64,000 nucleotides of DNA from Periplaneta americana (taxonomy: Eukaryota > Arthropoda > Insecta > Blattodea > Blattidae): assembly GCF_040183065.1 (NCBI RefSeq), contig NC_091126.1:140033204-140097203 (forward strand), in the 5' to 3' direction. Each line of letters opens with the position of its first letter. The first letter of the stretch is position 1. The notes under the pieces were generated by a model. That model searched no databases. It was not told the DNA's origin and saw nothing but the letters and a program-made list of their open reading frames with translations. Shown here in pieces: positions 55,166 to 64,000 of the stretch. The translations under genes were made by a program, and so were the position numbers.

Positions 55166-55659
55166 CCAGACATCCCATTTCCCAGTGGATGTCTCCAAAT
55201 TCATACTTTTGCCCTCAGCAAAAATCTGTTCTTGCCATGTCTTTTTTTTTTAACTTCCTAAATTGGCAAGCTTTTTAAACACTATTTTAAGTCAATAAGA
55301 TCAGAGACACTTAAAGTTATATGACAAGTTATATAGTTACAACACTGTAATAAAGGATTGGTGCCAACAGATGACAAACAAAACTGTTAATTGTTTAAAC
55401 ATTTCTCCAACAGATGGTAAGAAAATTCAGTAGTGGCTCAACGTAAAAAAAATAGGTGAAGTCATGTTCACATACACAAATGCATGAACAATTTTTATCA
55501 GTATATGAGTAGGCCTACTATTCGTAAACTACATACAGTTTTACTAGTCCTAGAACACATGCAAACAGAAAAGTTAATTTATTTCAGGATTCGCCCAATT
55601 TTTTGCATATCAAGTCAACCCTTCTATATTTTAAAGCAGCAAACCTGTTGGTCTTCATA

Positions 55660-57000
55660 AAATGTCCGAGTTTCGCTGAGGGTGGACAGTATATCTCTAC
55701 GCACTGAGGCCCTCATGGCATTCCATAGAATCTGTCACCAGACAATGGTGGTCAATAATTTCAAGGAAAAATTGTTCAGGGGCAGGTATCGATCCCAGGA
55801 TCCTTCGCTTAGAGCACAAATGCTCTCCCAACTGAGCTACCCCAAGAACTATACACGACACCTCACAATTTCTCCTTATATCCACACAACTCAAATGGGC
55901 TGACAAGACACCAGAACCCAACTTTGAGTGTACACAAATACTGTGTGACTTAAATTGTGGCTTTCTGTTAACGTACCTCCAGTAACAAATATATATTATG
56001 CAAATCTGGCTTTCAGGTAGTAGCTCCTTGAAATTATTCAAACCTGCTTTACAGGGAGCTACTACTTGAAAGCCAGATTTGCATAATGTTGGTCAATACT
56101 GAAACCTGGCTCATCTCAGCAGCCTCCCTTGGGACAAAGATGCTTATCGGATTCTCAATATGAGCACTGATATCTTAGAACCAAGGGTTTCATTTGACAA
56201 TAAATGGGAAAGTCAGGTTAAACCTGAGAACAATAAGAGTCCAGTCTGGTACACTGATGGTTCCAAAACCAAGTCAGAACTGGTGCTGGATTATTTGGAA
56301 ATGGCACCAAGCTTTCTTTTAGCTTGGATCAATATGCCACAGTCTTTAGGCTGAGATTTTTGCTATCTTAGCCAGTGTCAGGGAAAGTATTAAGAAGGGC
56401 TACAATCATAGACATATTCTTATACTTTCAGATAGCCAAGCGGCACTCAAGGACTTGAAGCCCCCTTGGTTAAGTCGAAACTGGTATTGGAATGCCACGA
56501 GTCCTTCATGATACTGGCTGAACATAACACAATTCAACAGAAATGGGTGCTGGAACATGCAGGGATTTGGGGTAATGAGAGAGCAGATGGGGCTGCCAAA
56601 AAGGGAACCGAGATCCCATTCATAGGACCTGAACCTGTGCTGGGACTATCTCTAAGACCAGCTAAAGCAGGTTATCAGGGACAGGGCTCTCAAGAAACAC
56701 AAAAACTACTGAAATTCAAGTGAGGGCTGCAGACACTCTAAGGCCCTCATAAGAGATTTTAATAAAAGCAGGTCAAGTGACTTTAAAATTGAGCAAGAAA
56801 CAGCTCCGCTGGACAGTCGGATTCCTTACAGCACACTGTGCCCTCAAGAACCTGTGCAGGATGAGACATAATATCAACCCAGCCTGTGCTCGTTGTTCAC
56901 AGGAAGATGAGTCTGTAGCCCATCAAAGAGCTCTCATCTTTGGAAAACATTTTCCAAAGCTTGAAGAGCTATCAACTATCCCATTCCAAAGTTTGATTCA
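55660..57000 (+). pseudogene. LINE fragment with RNase H domain
   Basis: After scattered upstream codons, the frame from 56160 gives the RNase H start VWYTDGSKTKSELVLDY (catalytic Asp). Frames then break, and LILSDSQAALKDLK-type text appears near 56430. Then QQKWVLEHAGIWGNERADGA, and the post-RNase H segment KKQLRWTVGFLTAHCALK, CRMRHNINPACARCSQED. It continues beyond the hAT insertion at 60824-60930. The SINE at 55758-56089 interrupts its 5' part. Confidence 0.75.
55758..56089 (-). repeat. tRNA-like repeat, antisense, with palindromic end
   Basis: It is bounded by TGGTCAATA on both sides (55749-55757, 56090-56098). The core (about 55785-55850) is the tRNA-like segment of the 6950/18167/36700 family. 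Near the right end, 28-bp arms (GCAAATCTGGCTTTCAGGTA... and inverse) flank a short spacer, so the tail is folded back. Confidence 0.8.
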
Positions 57001-57799
57001 GTTATTACCAGACATCGGATTCTAGGGCAAATGCCTATTTTGTTTCTTTAGGAGAAAAGTAAAAATAATTATTAATATTTGTGTTTCATGGAAATTGAAA
57101 GGTATTCAAAGAGTTTTATAGTGCCCTAAAACGGTTATTAGAGCCTAATTTGTTAATATTCGCCTAAAAATGCCTAACTCACTGTAAAGTTTCGCATTTT
57201 ACTCTTACTTTTTATAATTTATACATGCATTCACTGCGAAATTTAAGGCATTTAAAAAGTGGAAAGTTTGCTTCACACCGGCCATGAAACCATTGATAAA
57301 GGAAACAAAATGTTTTGAATCTCACGACACTCGCAATAGATTTCACCGAATTTAACATGTTTGGAGGCATAAATGCCGACAAAGAACCAACCTTAGTTTT
57401 GAAGCAGGCAACAATCACAACATGTGCTGCTACCGATTCAGAGATATACTATACTATAAAAATGACCGTTTTCGGTCTGAAACCGATTAGCTGTACTGCC
57501 CTTCAGAGTGTCATAAAATCACAATTTTTGGAGAAAGAGTGTTTTTGAAATATTTATGAAAAGTCGTAAAACTGCGAATTAGTAGGGTAAACCGTTACAA
57601 AATATTTAAAAGAATGGCCCTCCTAGTGTTAACACTACCAGGAAATGCAACAATAAGTGGAACTTTGTATTTTTGTCCAATTGAATCTCAATAACAACGG
57701 TTCATTTGAATGCTCGTTAACAGTTGCTCTTTCCCTCACCTTATTTGTGTTGAGAAGTTTTGAGCGGTAGGACGTTTTCCTGTGAAGTTTAACGCGATA

Positions 57800-60503
57800 A
57801 TGCCGAAAAATATAAGTGCAAAATCTACATTGATCCGGCAATGGCTAACAGAATATTCAGAATTCTCTTATGATGGAAAAATAATATTCTGCAAGATTTG
57901 TAGCAAACAGGTATGTAACAATAGTTGAAATATATAAATTCTATTAATTTTAATGAGTAGGCCTATAATATTTATACATTGACTGAGCTATCCTGAGGTA
58001 TAATTCTTTTTAAGACCACTACACTTTAACCTTTAAATTCCGATAGTTAAAGTATTTGAAGGTCATTAAAATTTTGATTGTTCGAACCCACTAACTTTGT
58101 GATAGAAATACGGCAATACAACAATTAGGATTTTATTTTAATTCAGTTTACTTTACATTTTTAGATTTCGCAAGAAAAGAAGTGCCACCTAAAGCAGCAT
58201 GTGCAAGGAGCGGCTCATAAGGCTAAAGCTCAGCAGAAAAATCAACTGCAACAAACTTTACTAACACAGCCTACTTCATCCAATCTCAGCAGCAATTTCT
58301 ATGCTGATTTAACCAGAGCGTTTGTTGCTGCTAACATTCCCTGGAATGCAATTGAAAATCCGGTTTTAAGACAGTTTTTACAAAAATACTGCAAACAAAA
58401 TATCCCATCTGAGTCGACCCTAAGAAAAAATTACTTAGACAGAATATACAATGAAACTTTAGCTTCCATTCGGGAGGATATAGGTGATTCTTACATATGG
58501 GTCTCTGTGGATGAAACCTCAGATCCTATGAATAGGTATATAGCAAATATGGTAGTAGGAAAACTTAGTCCTGAGGGACTTTCGATTCCACACCTCGTAT
58601 GTGTTAAGGAACTTTCGAAAGTGAATAGCCAAGCCATTGCTTATTTTGTAAATAAAGGCCTACAGTCTTTATACTCAGGTAATATAGACGATTCTAAAGT
58701 TCTGTTGTTTTGTACTGATGCTGCCTCATACATGGTTGCTGCAGCTCCACTTCTTAAAACATTTTATCCTTACCTCATGCATGTAACCTGTCTAGCACAT
58801 GGCCTTCACAGGGTTTCTGAAACAATCCGGAATGAATTTCCTCTTGTCAATTCGTTTATTTCTAACACAAAAAAATGTTTTTGTAAAGCCCCATCCAGGA
58901 TTTCAATATTCAGAGAGAACTTTCCAGATATCCCACTCCCACCTCAGCCGGTTGTTACACAATGGGGAACCTGGATTCAGTCAGTGGTGTATTATTCTAA
59001 GTATTTTAAAGAAGTGGTCACAGTTATTGATAAATTACCTGAAACTGATAGTGCAGCGTGTGTGAAAGCAGTGAAAGATTGTCTGAATGACTCACGAGTG
59101 AAAAACGATATTGCCTACATAACATCAAACTTTTCTTTCATACCTGCAAGCATTGAACAATTAGAACGTGAAAAACAATCTCTTTGTATGATGAAAGAGT
59201 GATGGAACGGAGAAAAATTCTCTCCGGCGCCGGGATGTGAACCCGGGTTTTCAGCTCTACGTGCTGATGCTTTATCCACTAAGCCACGCCGTTCCATCAC
59301 TCTTTCATCATATGATGACGCAGAATATCTGCATGGAAATATCATATGTACTTCGGTACATCAAAATATATACGATATGCGTAATAAATCACTTTGTGAT
59401 TTAAGACGGCGCCTATACCGTCGGATCCCGGCCAACCAGTCACTCATCCAAGTGCACCTCAACACATGTATGGACTTCGGTCCTGCGTTCATAGACATCT
59501 ATGACGTAGTGCAGAGGGCGGCCACTAGAGGGAACCCAAGAGATGGAGCTTAATCTGAGACGATTCTAACCGGCGTCGGGGTTGTATCCGGCGTGGCTTA
59601 GTGGATAAAGCATCAGCACGTAGAGCTGAAAACCCGGGTTCACATCCCGGCGCCGGAGAGAATTTTTCTCCGTTCCATCACTCTTTCATCATATGATGAC
59701 ACAGAATATCTGCATGGAAATATCATATGTACTTCGGTACATCAAAATATATATGATATGCGTAATAAATCACTTTGTGATTTAAGACGGCGCCTATACC
59801 GTCGGATCCCGGCCAACCAGTCACTCATCCGAGTGTACCTCAACACATGTATGGACTTCGGTCCTGCGTTCATAGACATCTATGACGTAGTGCAGAGGGC
59901 GGCCACTAGAGGGAACCCAAGAGATGGAGCTTAATCTGAGACGATTCTAACCGGCGTCGGGGTTGTATCCGGCGTGGCTTAGTGGATAAAGCATCAGCAC
60001 GTAGAGCTGAAAACCCGGGTTCACATCCCGGCGCCGGAGAGAATTTTTCTCCGTTCCATCACTCTTTCATCATATGATGACGCAGAATATCTGCATGGAA
60101 ATATCATATGTACTTCGGTACATCAAAATATATAAAATATATATAATCTCTTTGTAGCCAAATAGCAATAGTAAAGGAAGCTCAAGTGAACATACATTCT
60201 GCTTTGGGCGAAACTGGGAAAAAAGTTAAAAATAAGTGGGACAACGTATTAAATAAGAATGTAGGATTTTCATTGTTGGAAAAAGTATCAAGAGTGATAT
60301 CGGGGGAAAGTTTAAATGTTCCAGTAAGTATTGATGTTTCTATTGTACCTAATTTAAAATTTGCGCCTCTCACATCAGTTTCGGTTGAAAGAAGTTTTTC
60401 TGCTTTCAAAATGATTCTCAGTGACAAAAGGCAAAGGTTAACTGTGGAGAATTTAGAAAAAATTCTGGTGGTGTACTGTGCAGATAATTATAATAAAGTC
60501 TGA
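57800..60503 (+). CDS. hAT transposase, CGGBP1-like (493 aa after splicing; SINE insertion)
   Basis: The DNA-cutting enzyme of the hAT element. Segments are 57800-57910, 58165-59188 and 60157-60503, 1482 bases with one stop. A GT/AG intron (CAG|GTATGT ... TTTTTAG) separates the first two. The break between the last two is the SINE plus one TSD copy. The N-terminus has a BED-type finger (FCKIC ... KCHLKQHVQGAAH). A CGGBP1-like segment (FVAANIPWNAIENPVLRQFL) follows. The hAT core has acidic residues Asp153 (WVSVDETSD), Asp222 (LLFCTDAASY) and Glu456 (SVERSFSAF), CLAHGLHRV at 246-254 and QWGTW. It ends in the dimerisation domain. Apart from the SINE I see no stop or frameshift. The insert makes this copy non-functional. 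Confidence 0.9.
59189..60144. repeat. three-headed tRNA-like SINE array
   Basis: It is inserted in the transposase gene with a perfect 12-bp duplication AATCTCTTTGTA (59177-59188, 60145-60156). It contains one inverted tRNA-like head (about 59219-59290) and two direct ones (about 59593-59660 and 59973-60041), with a strict 381-bp period between body units. The head reads GGCGTGGCTTAGTGGATAAA ... GGGTTCACATCCCGG. The body has GACTTCGGTCCTGCGTTCAT. Confidence 0.88.
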
Positions 60504-60930
60504 GCATGGAACTGAATTTCAATAACTTAAAATGAGTAATCTTGATATCAATAATCATTATTTCATTAGTTTCAATATATTAAATTTGTGCAGCTCTGTT
60601 TATAAATATAATATAGTATTCTTTTTTAATGTTTAAACATACTTTTTTGTGCGTATTTTAGTGTATAACTAAACATTTCAGTGAAAGAAATAAGTATGAT
60701 ACCTTGATGTGCCTAAAATGCCTATTTTCATTAAAATAGAGCCTAATTTTACAATTTTGAGCTTATTTTAGGCGCCTGAAACTGCAATTTTTAGTGCCTA
60801 AAAATCCGATGTCTTGTTATTACGAACATCAAACTACTGGACTATCAGGATATTATGATGGGGATGCACAATAGATTTTATCAGGTCGCAGTGCTAGAGC
60901 TGTCATAGCCCTCCCCTTTTTAAATTCAAT

Positions 60931-61353
60931 TCAATTGATATCTCTATGCAAAGCTGTAGAACTGATAATGAAAATCTCTCCTGTGATGAAGCATTTCAAG
61001 TGAAATTTTCAATCTTTTCAAACAGAAAAGCTTCTTTCATAGGAAGAATTTTTTAAAGTTATTTTATACTTCTTTGTTTTATTAGCAATTTTTAAAAACA
61101 AAGAACAAATGTAACTGTAGATTGTCCAAAATTTAAAACATCTTTTTTATCCTCGTATTTAAATCTACAAAACGGCATTTCTAATAAATTACAAACCATG
61201 TCATTTTCCAGATACATATTTCGCACACATTTATCAACATTTTCTATGTACTGATACCCGAGTATTTGTATAATAGCACTATAATGATTACACATCTAAT
61301 ATACACTATAACGTAAGATTAATACATTATATACACTTATCACTAGTACTCTA
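60931..61353. other. AT-rich stretch without recognisable genes
   Basis: After the end of the LINE fragment I see no open frame or repeat with identifiable ends until the next TIR element. Confidence 0.4.
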
Positions 61354-61355
61354 TA

Positions 61356-62175
61356 GGCCCGGTTTCTTCAATCTTTGTTAAAATGCACCTAACATAGCGT
61401 TAATTAACTGTAAGTTAAAAGTATGAATTGCTGTTTGCGATTCTTCAACTTTACATTTCACATTTTAACATTCTATTTGCTAACTCTCTGTTAGGACCAG
61501 AGATTCTAGAGTTTAACCATAACGTATAACCAAGTATAGGCTCACTTCTGTTTTCTAAACTCTGACAATTGAGAGTCTTGTTTGTTTCCGTTGTTTGAGT
61601 CAGAGAGGATAAAAGTCTTTCTATTCTCTCAGGTTTGATTTCTGCTTCTTTCCTCGTCTGTATCACAATAGCGTGGAGCGGCGTATTGGTATTGGTGTTA
61701 TGAAATGGAAAACACTGGAACAAAAAGAAATCATGGGACTAATTTCTCTTCATTTGAAAGAAATCTTCTGCTGGAAATTATTTCGCAGTATAAACCAATT
61801 GTTGAGAATAAACAAACAAACGGATCTAAGTTGAAAGAGAAAAGTGAGGCTTGGCAGAAAATAGCCTATACCTTTGTATGAACTCTGGTCTGTCAAATCA
61901 CAGAAATCATCCCCTCTGTTTATGTATTCATGGATATCATTTTCTAAATAATCCAGATATATAAGTTCAGCATCTAATGCACCAGCCATATTGGATACTT
62001 CTATGCTAACAGAGAGTTAAATGATTTAACTGCATGAAATTGGGCAGTTAAATTAACTAGGTTTTAACAGCCTGTTAGTACTAACAGTAGTTGAATAAAT
62101 GCTTCAACTGTTAAGTTTACAGTTAAAATGGAATAACACACTGTTATAATTTAACAAAGGTTGACAAACAGGGCC
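61356..62175. mobile_element. TIR element with Myb/SANT-like gene remnant
   Basis: The inverted ends GGCCCGGTTTCTTCAATCTT and GGCCCTGTTTGTCAACCTTT are flanked by TA on both sides (61354-61355, 62176-62177). The subterminal parts repeat TTAACAG/CTGTTAA. A 58-codon Myb/SANT-like frame is inside. A Harbinger or IS630-like origin is possible; the TSD does not decide. Confidence 0.7.
61705..61881 (+). pseudogene. Myb/SANT-like DNA-binding domain fragment
   Basis: MENTGTKRNHGTNFSSFERN precedes LLLEIISQYKPIVENKQT, then KLKEKSEAWQKIAYTF and a stop. The F...E...LL.....Y...IENK.T......K..AW..IA pattern is the N-terminal Myb/SANT-like (MSANTD/zeste-type) domain common in transposon-encoded DNA-binding proteins. 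The C-terminal part is lost. Confidence 0.65.
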
Positions 62176-62179
62176 TAAA

Positions 62180-63110
62180 TAAATTAAATAAGAAGTTGTG
62201 TACATTTATGCACACGTTAAACTTTCAAATGCAAGAGCTGGAACATAACTGACAAGGTCAGGAGAAGAAATTACACACGCCATGGAAACACAACTTCTAA
62301 ACTTTGCGAATGTATGCAAGGTGTATTCCTGAGAAAATAACATGGAGCCAGCTAATCTACCATTGCAGGGATGGCTGCTTGGACACAAGAAATGAGGATA
62401 CTTTTCTCGAGTCAGGTAGTACACACTGTAGAATTTCACAGCCCTTCAACAATAGTTCCCGGCTTGGAGACCAGCTGTTGGAGCTTCTTTATTATTAGTA
62501 CCGTTAGATCTGCAAACTGGTTACTCCACCTACAACAAATCTGACAGCTCTCCGTAACTGAAGACTCAGAAACGCACTTCACCCATACAATCTTTCTTCT
62601 GTGCGTGATGTCGCGTTACCATGGAAACGAAGTGCTGGATGAGAATGGGAGGGCCTCTACAGTATTTAAGTTTCAATAGACACCACTCAGCACTCTTAAC
62701 GGTTGACATTATACTATTCAGCGGATGGTTACAGGTACTATTTATTAACTAAACACTGTTCATAAGACTGAAAAAAAAGCTGTTTTTATTTTAGAAATTT
62801 GGTACCGGTAATAACTACAATTAATTATTAAAACGAGATAAAATTGTGTTTTACACATAAATAGGTGATGCCCCTGAGAAAATCATGATTGTAGTTCTTC
62901 TACATTTTTAACTCACACTGCATGCTTCCGATTTAAAGAAAGAAATTTAAATTCGGAAACAGAAATGTTTGTAGCGTGTTGGGTAGGTAGCCATAGCACA
63001 TGCTAAACAGGACGAATTTTGTACAGTGTAGTCTTTGTATATGTAATATGAAAAATTTCAGATCAGAAAGCTGAAAAACGTAAATGTGTTGTATGTGATA
63101 AGTTGAGTTT
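62180..63110. other. unassigned sequence with a possible X-box
   Basis: No gene was recognised. The only notable site is an RFX-type X-box at 62615-62628, in a locally GC-richer segment. Confidence 0.4.
62615..62628 (+). promoter_or_regulatory. RFX X-box-like site GTTACCATGGAAAC
   Basis: The 14-mer GTTACCATGGAAAC fits the RFX X-box consensus (GTNRCC-N0-3-RGYAAC type) and is nearly palindromic. X-boxes sit close upstream of ciliary genes, but no such gene is visible on either side in this window. Confidence 0.3.
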
Positions 63111-63114
63111 TTCT

Positions 63115-63350
63115 TTTTAAGCATGAAATTAACGATCATACCACCTTCTGCTCAATGTGCCAAACTTCCTTCACCATTATCAGTGGCAGAAGAACTTTTG
63201 TTACCGAACATGCGGCATCAAAAATACATAAAGGTGCTGTGGTCCCTCATAATGATTGCCCTAAATTGTCCACTTATTTCGAAAGTGTTGTCTCAGGAGA
63301 AGATTGATTTGGTAATTGCACTTCAAGAAGGTACTTTTGCGTTCCATACC
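63115..63350 (+). pseudogene. BED/TTF-finger hAT-like transposase fragment
   Basis: The frame reads FCSMCQTSFTIISGRRTFVT, EHAASKIHKGAVVPHNDCPK and LSTYFESVVSGED, then a stop. After a shift, LVIALQEGTFAFHT follows. C-x2-C and the H-x-x-x-x-x-H in EHAASKIH, followed later by an EGTFAFHT motif, resembles the N-terminus of a hAT-like family with a BED/TTF finger. The family name is uncertain. Confidence 0.45.
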
Positions 63351-64000
63351 GAAAATTGTGGATTGGAAAGAGAGAAGGCTGTTCTGTAACCTTTACATGA
63401 AACAACGGGTCAAAGGACAGGAGAACAAATGTCAGAAGGAAGTGAAACAGGGAGAGGAGTACTACAAGGCTGCCCTTTATCACCTCCCCTCTTCAACATC
63501 TACTTGGAGAATTTAGTGAAGAACTGTTTTCAGAAAATGGAAAGGGTGATAGTAGGAGGAAGAAGAATAAAGTGCATAAAATTTGCTGATGACATGGAAA
63601 TTTAGCAGAAGAGGAGCAGATATTAAGGGATATGCTACTGGAGCGAATTGACAGCTGTGATCACTATGGGATGAAGATAAATCCAAACAGGACGAAGACC
63701 ATTGGTTATCAGGAGAAAAATAAAGAAGTTAAAGGTGCGAATTCTAAATGAGACAGTAGAGGAAGTGCACAGCTTCAAATACTTGGAGTGTACTATAAGC
63801 AGTAATATGAGCTGCTGCCAGGAAGTCAAAAGCAGGATAACAATGGCAAAGGAAGCTTTTAACAGAAAAAGAAGCATCTTCTGCAGACCTCTGGAAAAAG
63901 AACTAAGGAAAAGACTAGTGAAGTGATTTGTGTGGAATGTACGGGAAAGAAACATGGACATTACGGCGAAGTGAAGAGAAGCATTTGAAATGTGGATATG
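63350..64000 (+). pseudogene. LINE endonuclease-RT fragment running off the window
   Basis: VDWKERRLFCNLYMKQRVKG leads into broken frames with LFNIYLENL and KCIKFADDM (catalytic FADD, about 63578-63600). RILNETVEEVHSFKYLECTI, SSNMSCCQEVKSRITMAKEA and PLEKELRKRLVK follow. It is the same family as 39085-39600. Stops and shifts are frequent. The 3' end lies beyond the window. Confidence 0.8.

Larger units (their letters stand above)
57009..60815 (+). mobile_element. hAT transposon, CGGBP1-like, nearly intact
   Basis: It is flanked by a perfect 8-bp duplication GTTATTAC (57001-57008, 60816-60823). Its ends CAGACATCGGATTCTAGGGC and (inverted) AAGACATCGGATTTTTAGGC match. Subterminal regions repeat GCCTA motifs, typical of hAT transposase binding. 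It is inserted in the RNase H LINE and carries one two-exon transposase gene split by a SINE. Without the SINE it is about 2.84 kb. Confidence 0.92.

Noticed and set aside
59219..60041. tRNA gene cluster at 59.2-60.1 kb
   Set aside because: The three tRNA-like cores lie inside one insertion with a single 12-bp TSD and identical bodies. This is a retroposed array, not a cluster of genes.

Overview
The window is eukaryotic and fits a large, repeat-rich insect genome. The only clear host gene is a spliced G-protein alpha-i subunit of insect type. The rest is AT-rich DNA packed with transposons and tRNA-derived SINE families of the kind common in cockroaches and termites. Blattodea is my best guess; this rests on repeat style, not on any search.

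Region 1 (about 5.3-28.1 kb, minus strand) is the complete coding part of Galpha-i. Six exons give 355 codons, with every splice site and phase consistent. It has an N-terminal Gly2/Cys3 lipidation site, P-loop, switch II DVGGQ, NKKD and TCAT motifs, and a C-terminal CGLF with the pertussis-toxin-type cysteine. Its introns (12.7 kb for intron 2) hold hAT elements, pogo/Tigger elements, LINE fragments, MITEs and SINEs, many with recognisable target-site duplications (TSDs).

Region 2 (about 29-34 kb) is a nest of DNA transposons. A tandem MITE pair is followed by a PIF/Harbinger-like element that carries a TTAA-flanked element, and then a THAP-domain element broken by a SINE. Region 3 (about 34.3-45.8 kb) is mostly non-LTR retrotransposons, including one LINE inserted inside another and a LINE with a PHD-finger ORF1.

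Region 4 (45.8-54.1 kb) is the most unusual. Two unrelated terminal-inverted-repeat elements lie end to end and share one 8-bp target motif (GTTTAACC / GTGTAACC / GTTTAACC). The first is an internally tandem-duplicated element with its own nested insertion. The second is a 3.3-kb palindrome carrying a THAP zinc-finger remnant on each arm. The tandem MITE pair at 29.0-29.4 kb shows the same end-to-end, shared-TSD layout.

Region 5 (54.4-64 kb) has a LINE with an RNase H domain. It is interrupted by a near-intact CGGBP1-like hAT transposon whose 493-codon frame is broken only by a 0.96-kb three-headed tRNA-like SINE. A Myb/SANT-type TIR element and further hAT and LINE relics follow. No prokaryotic operon, CRISPR array, rRNA or convincing functional tRNA gene was found.
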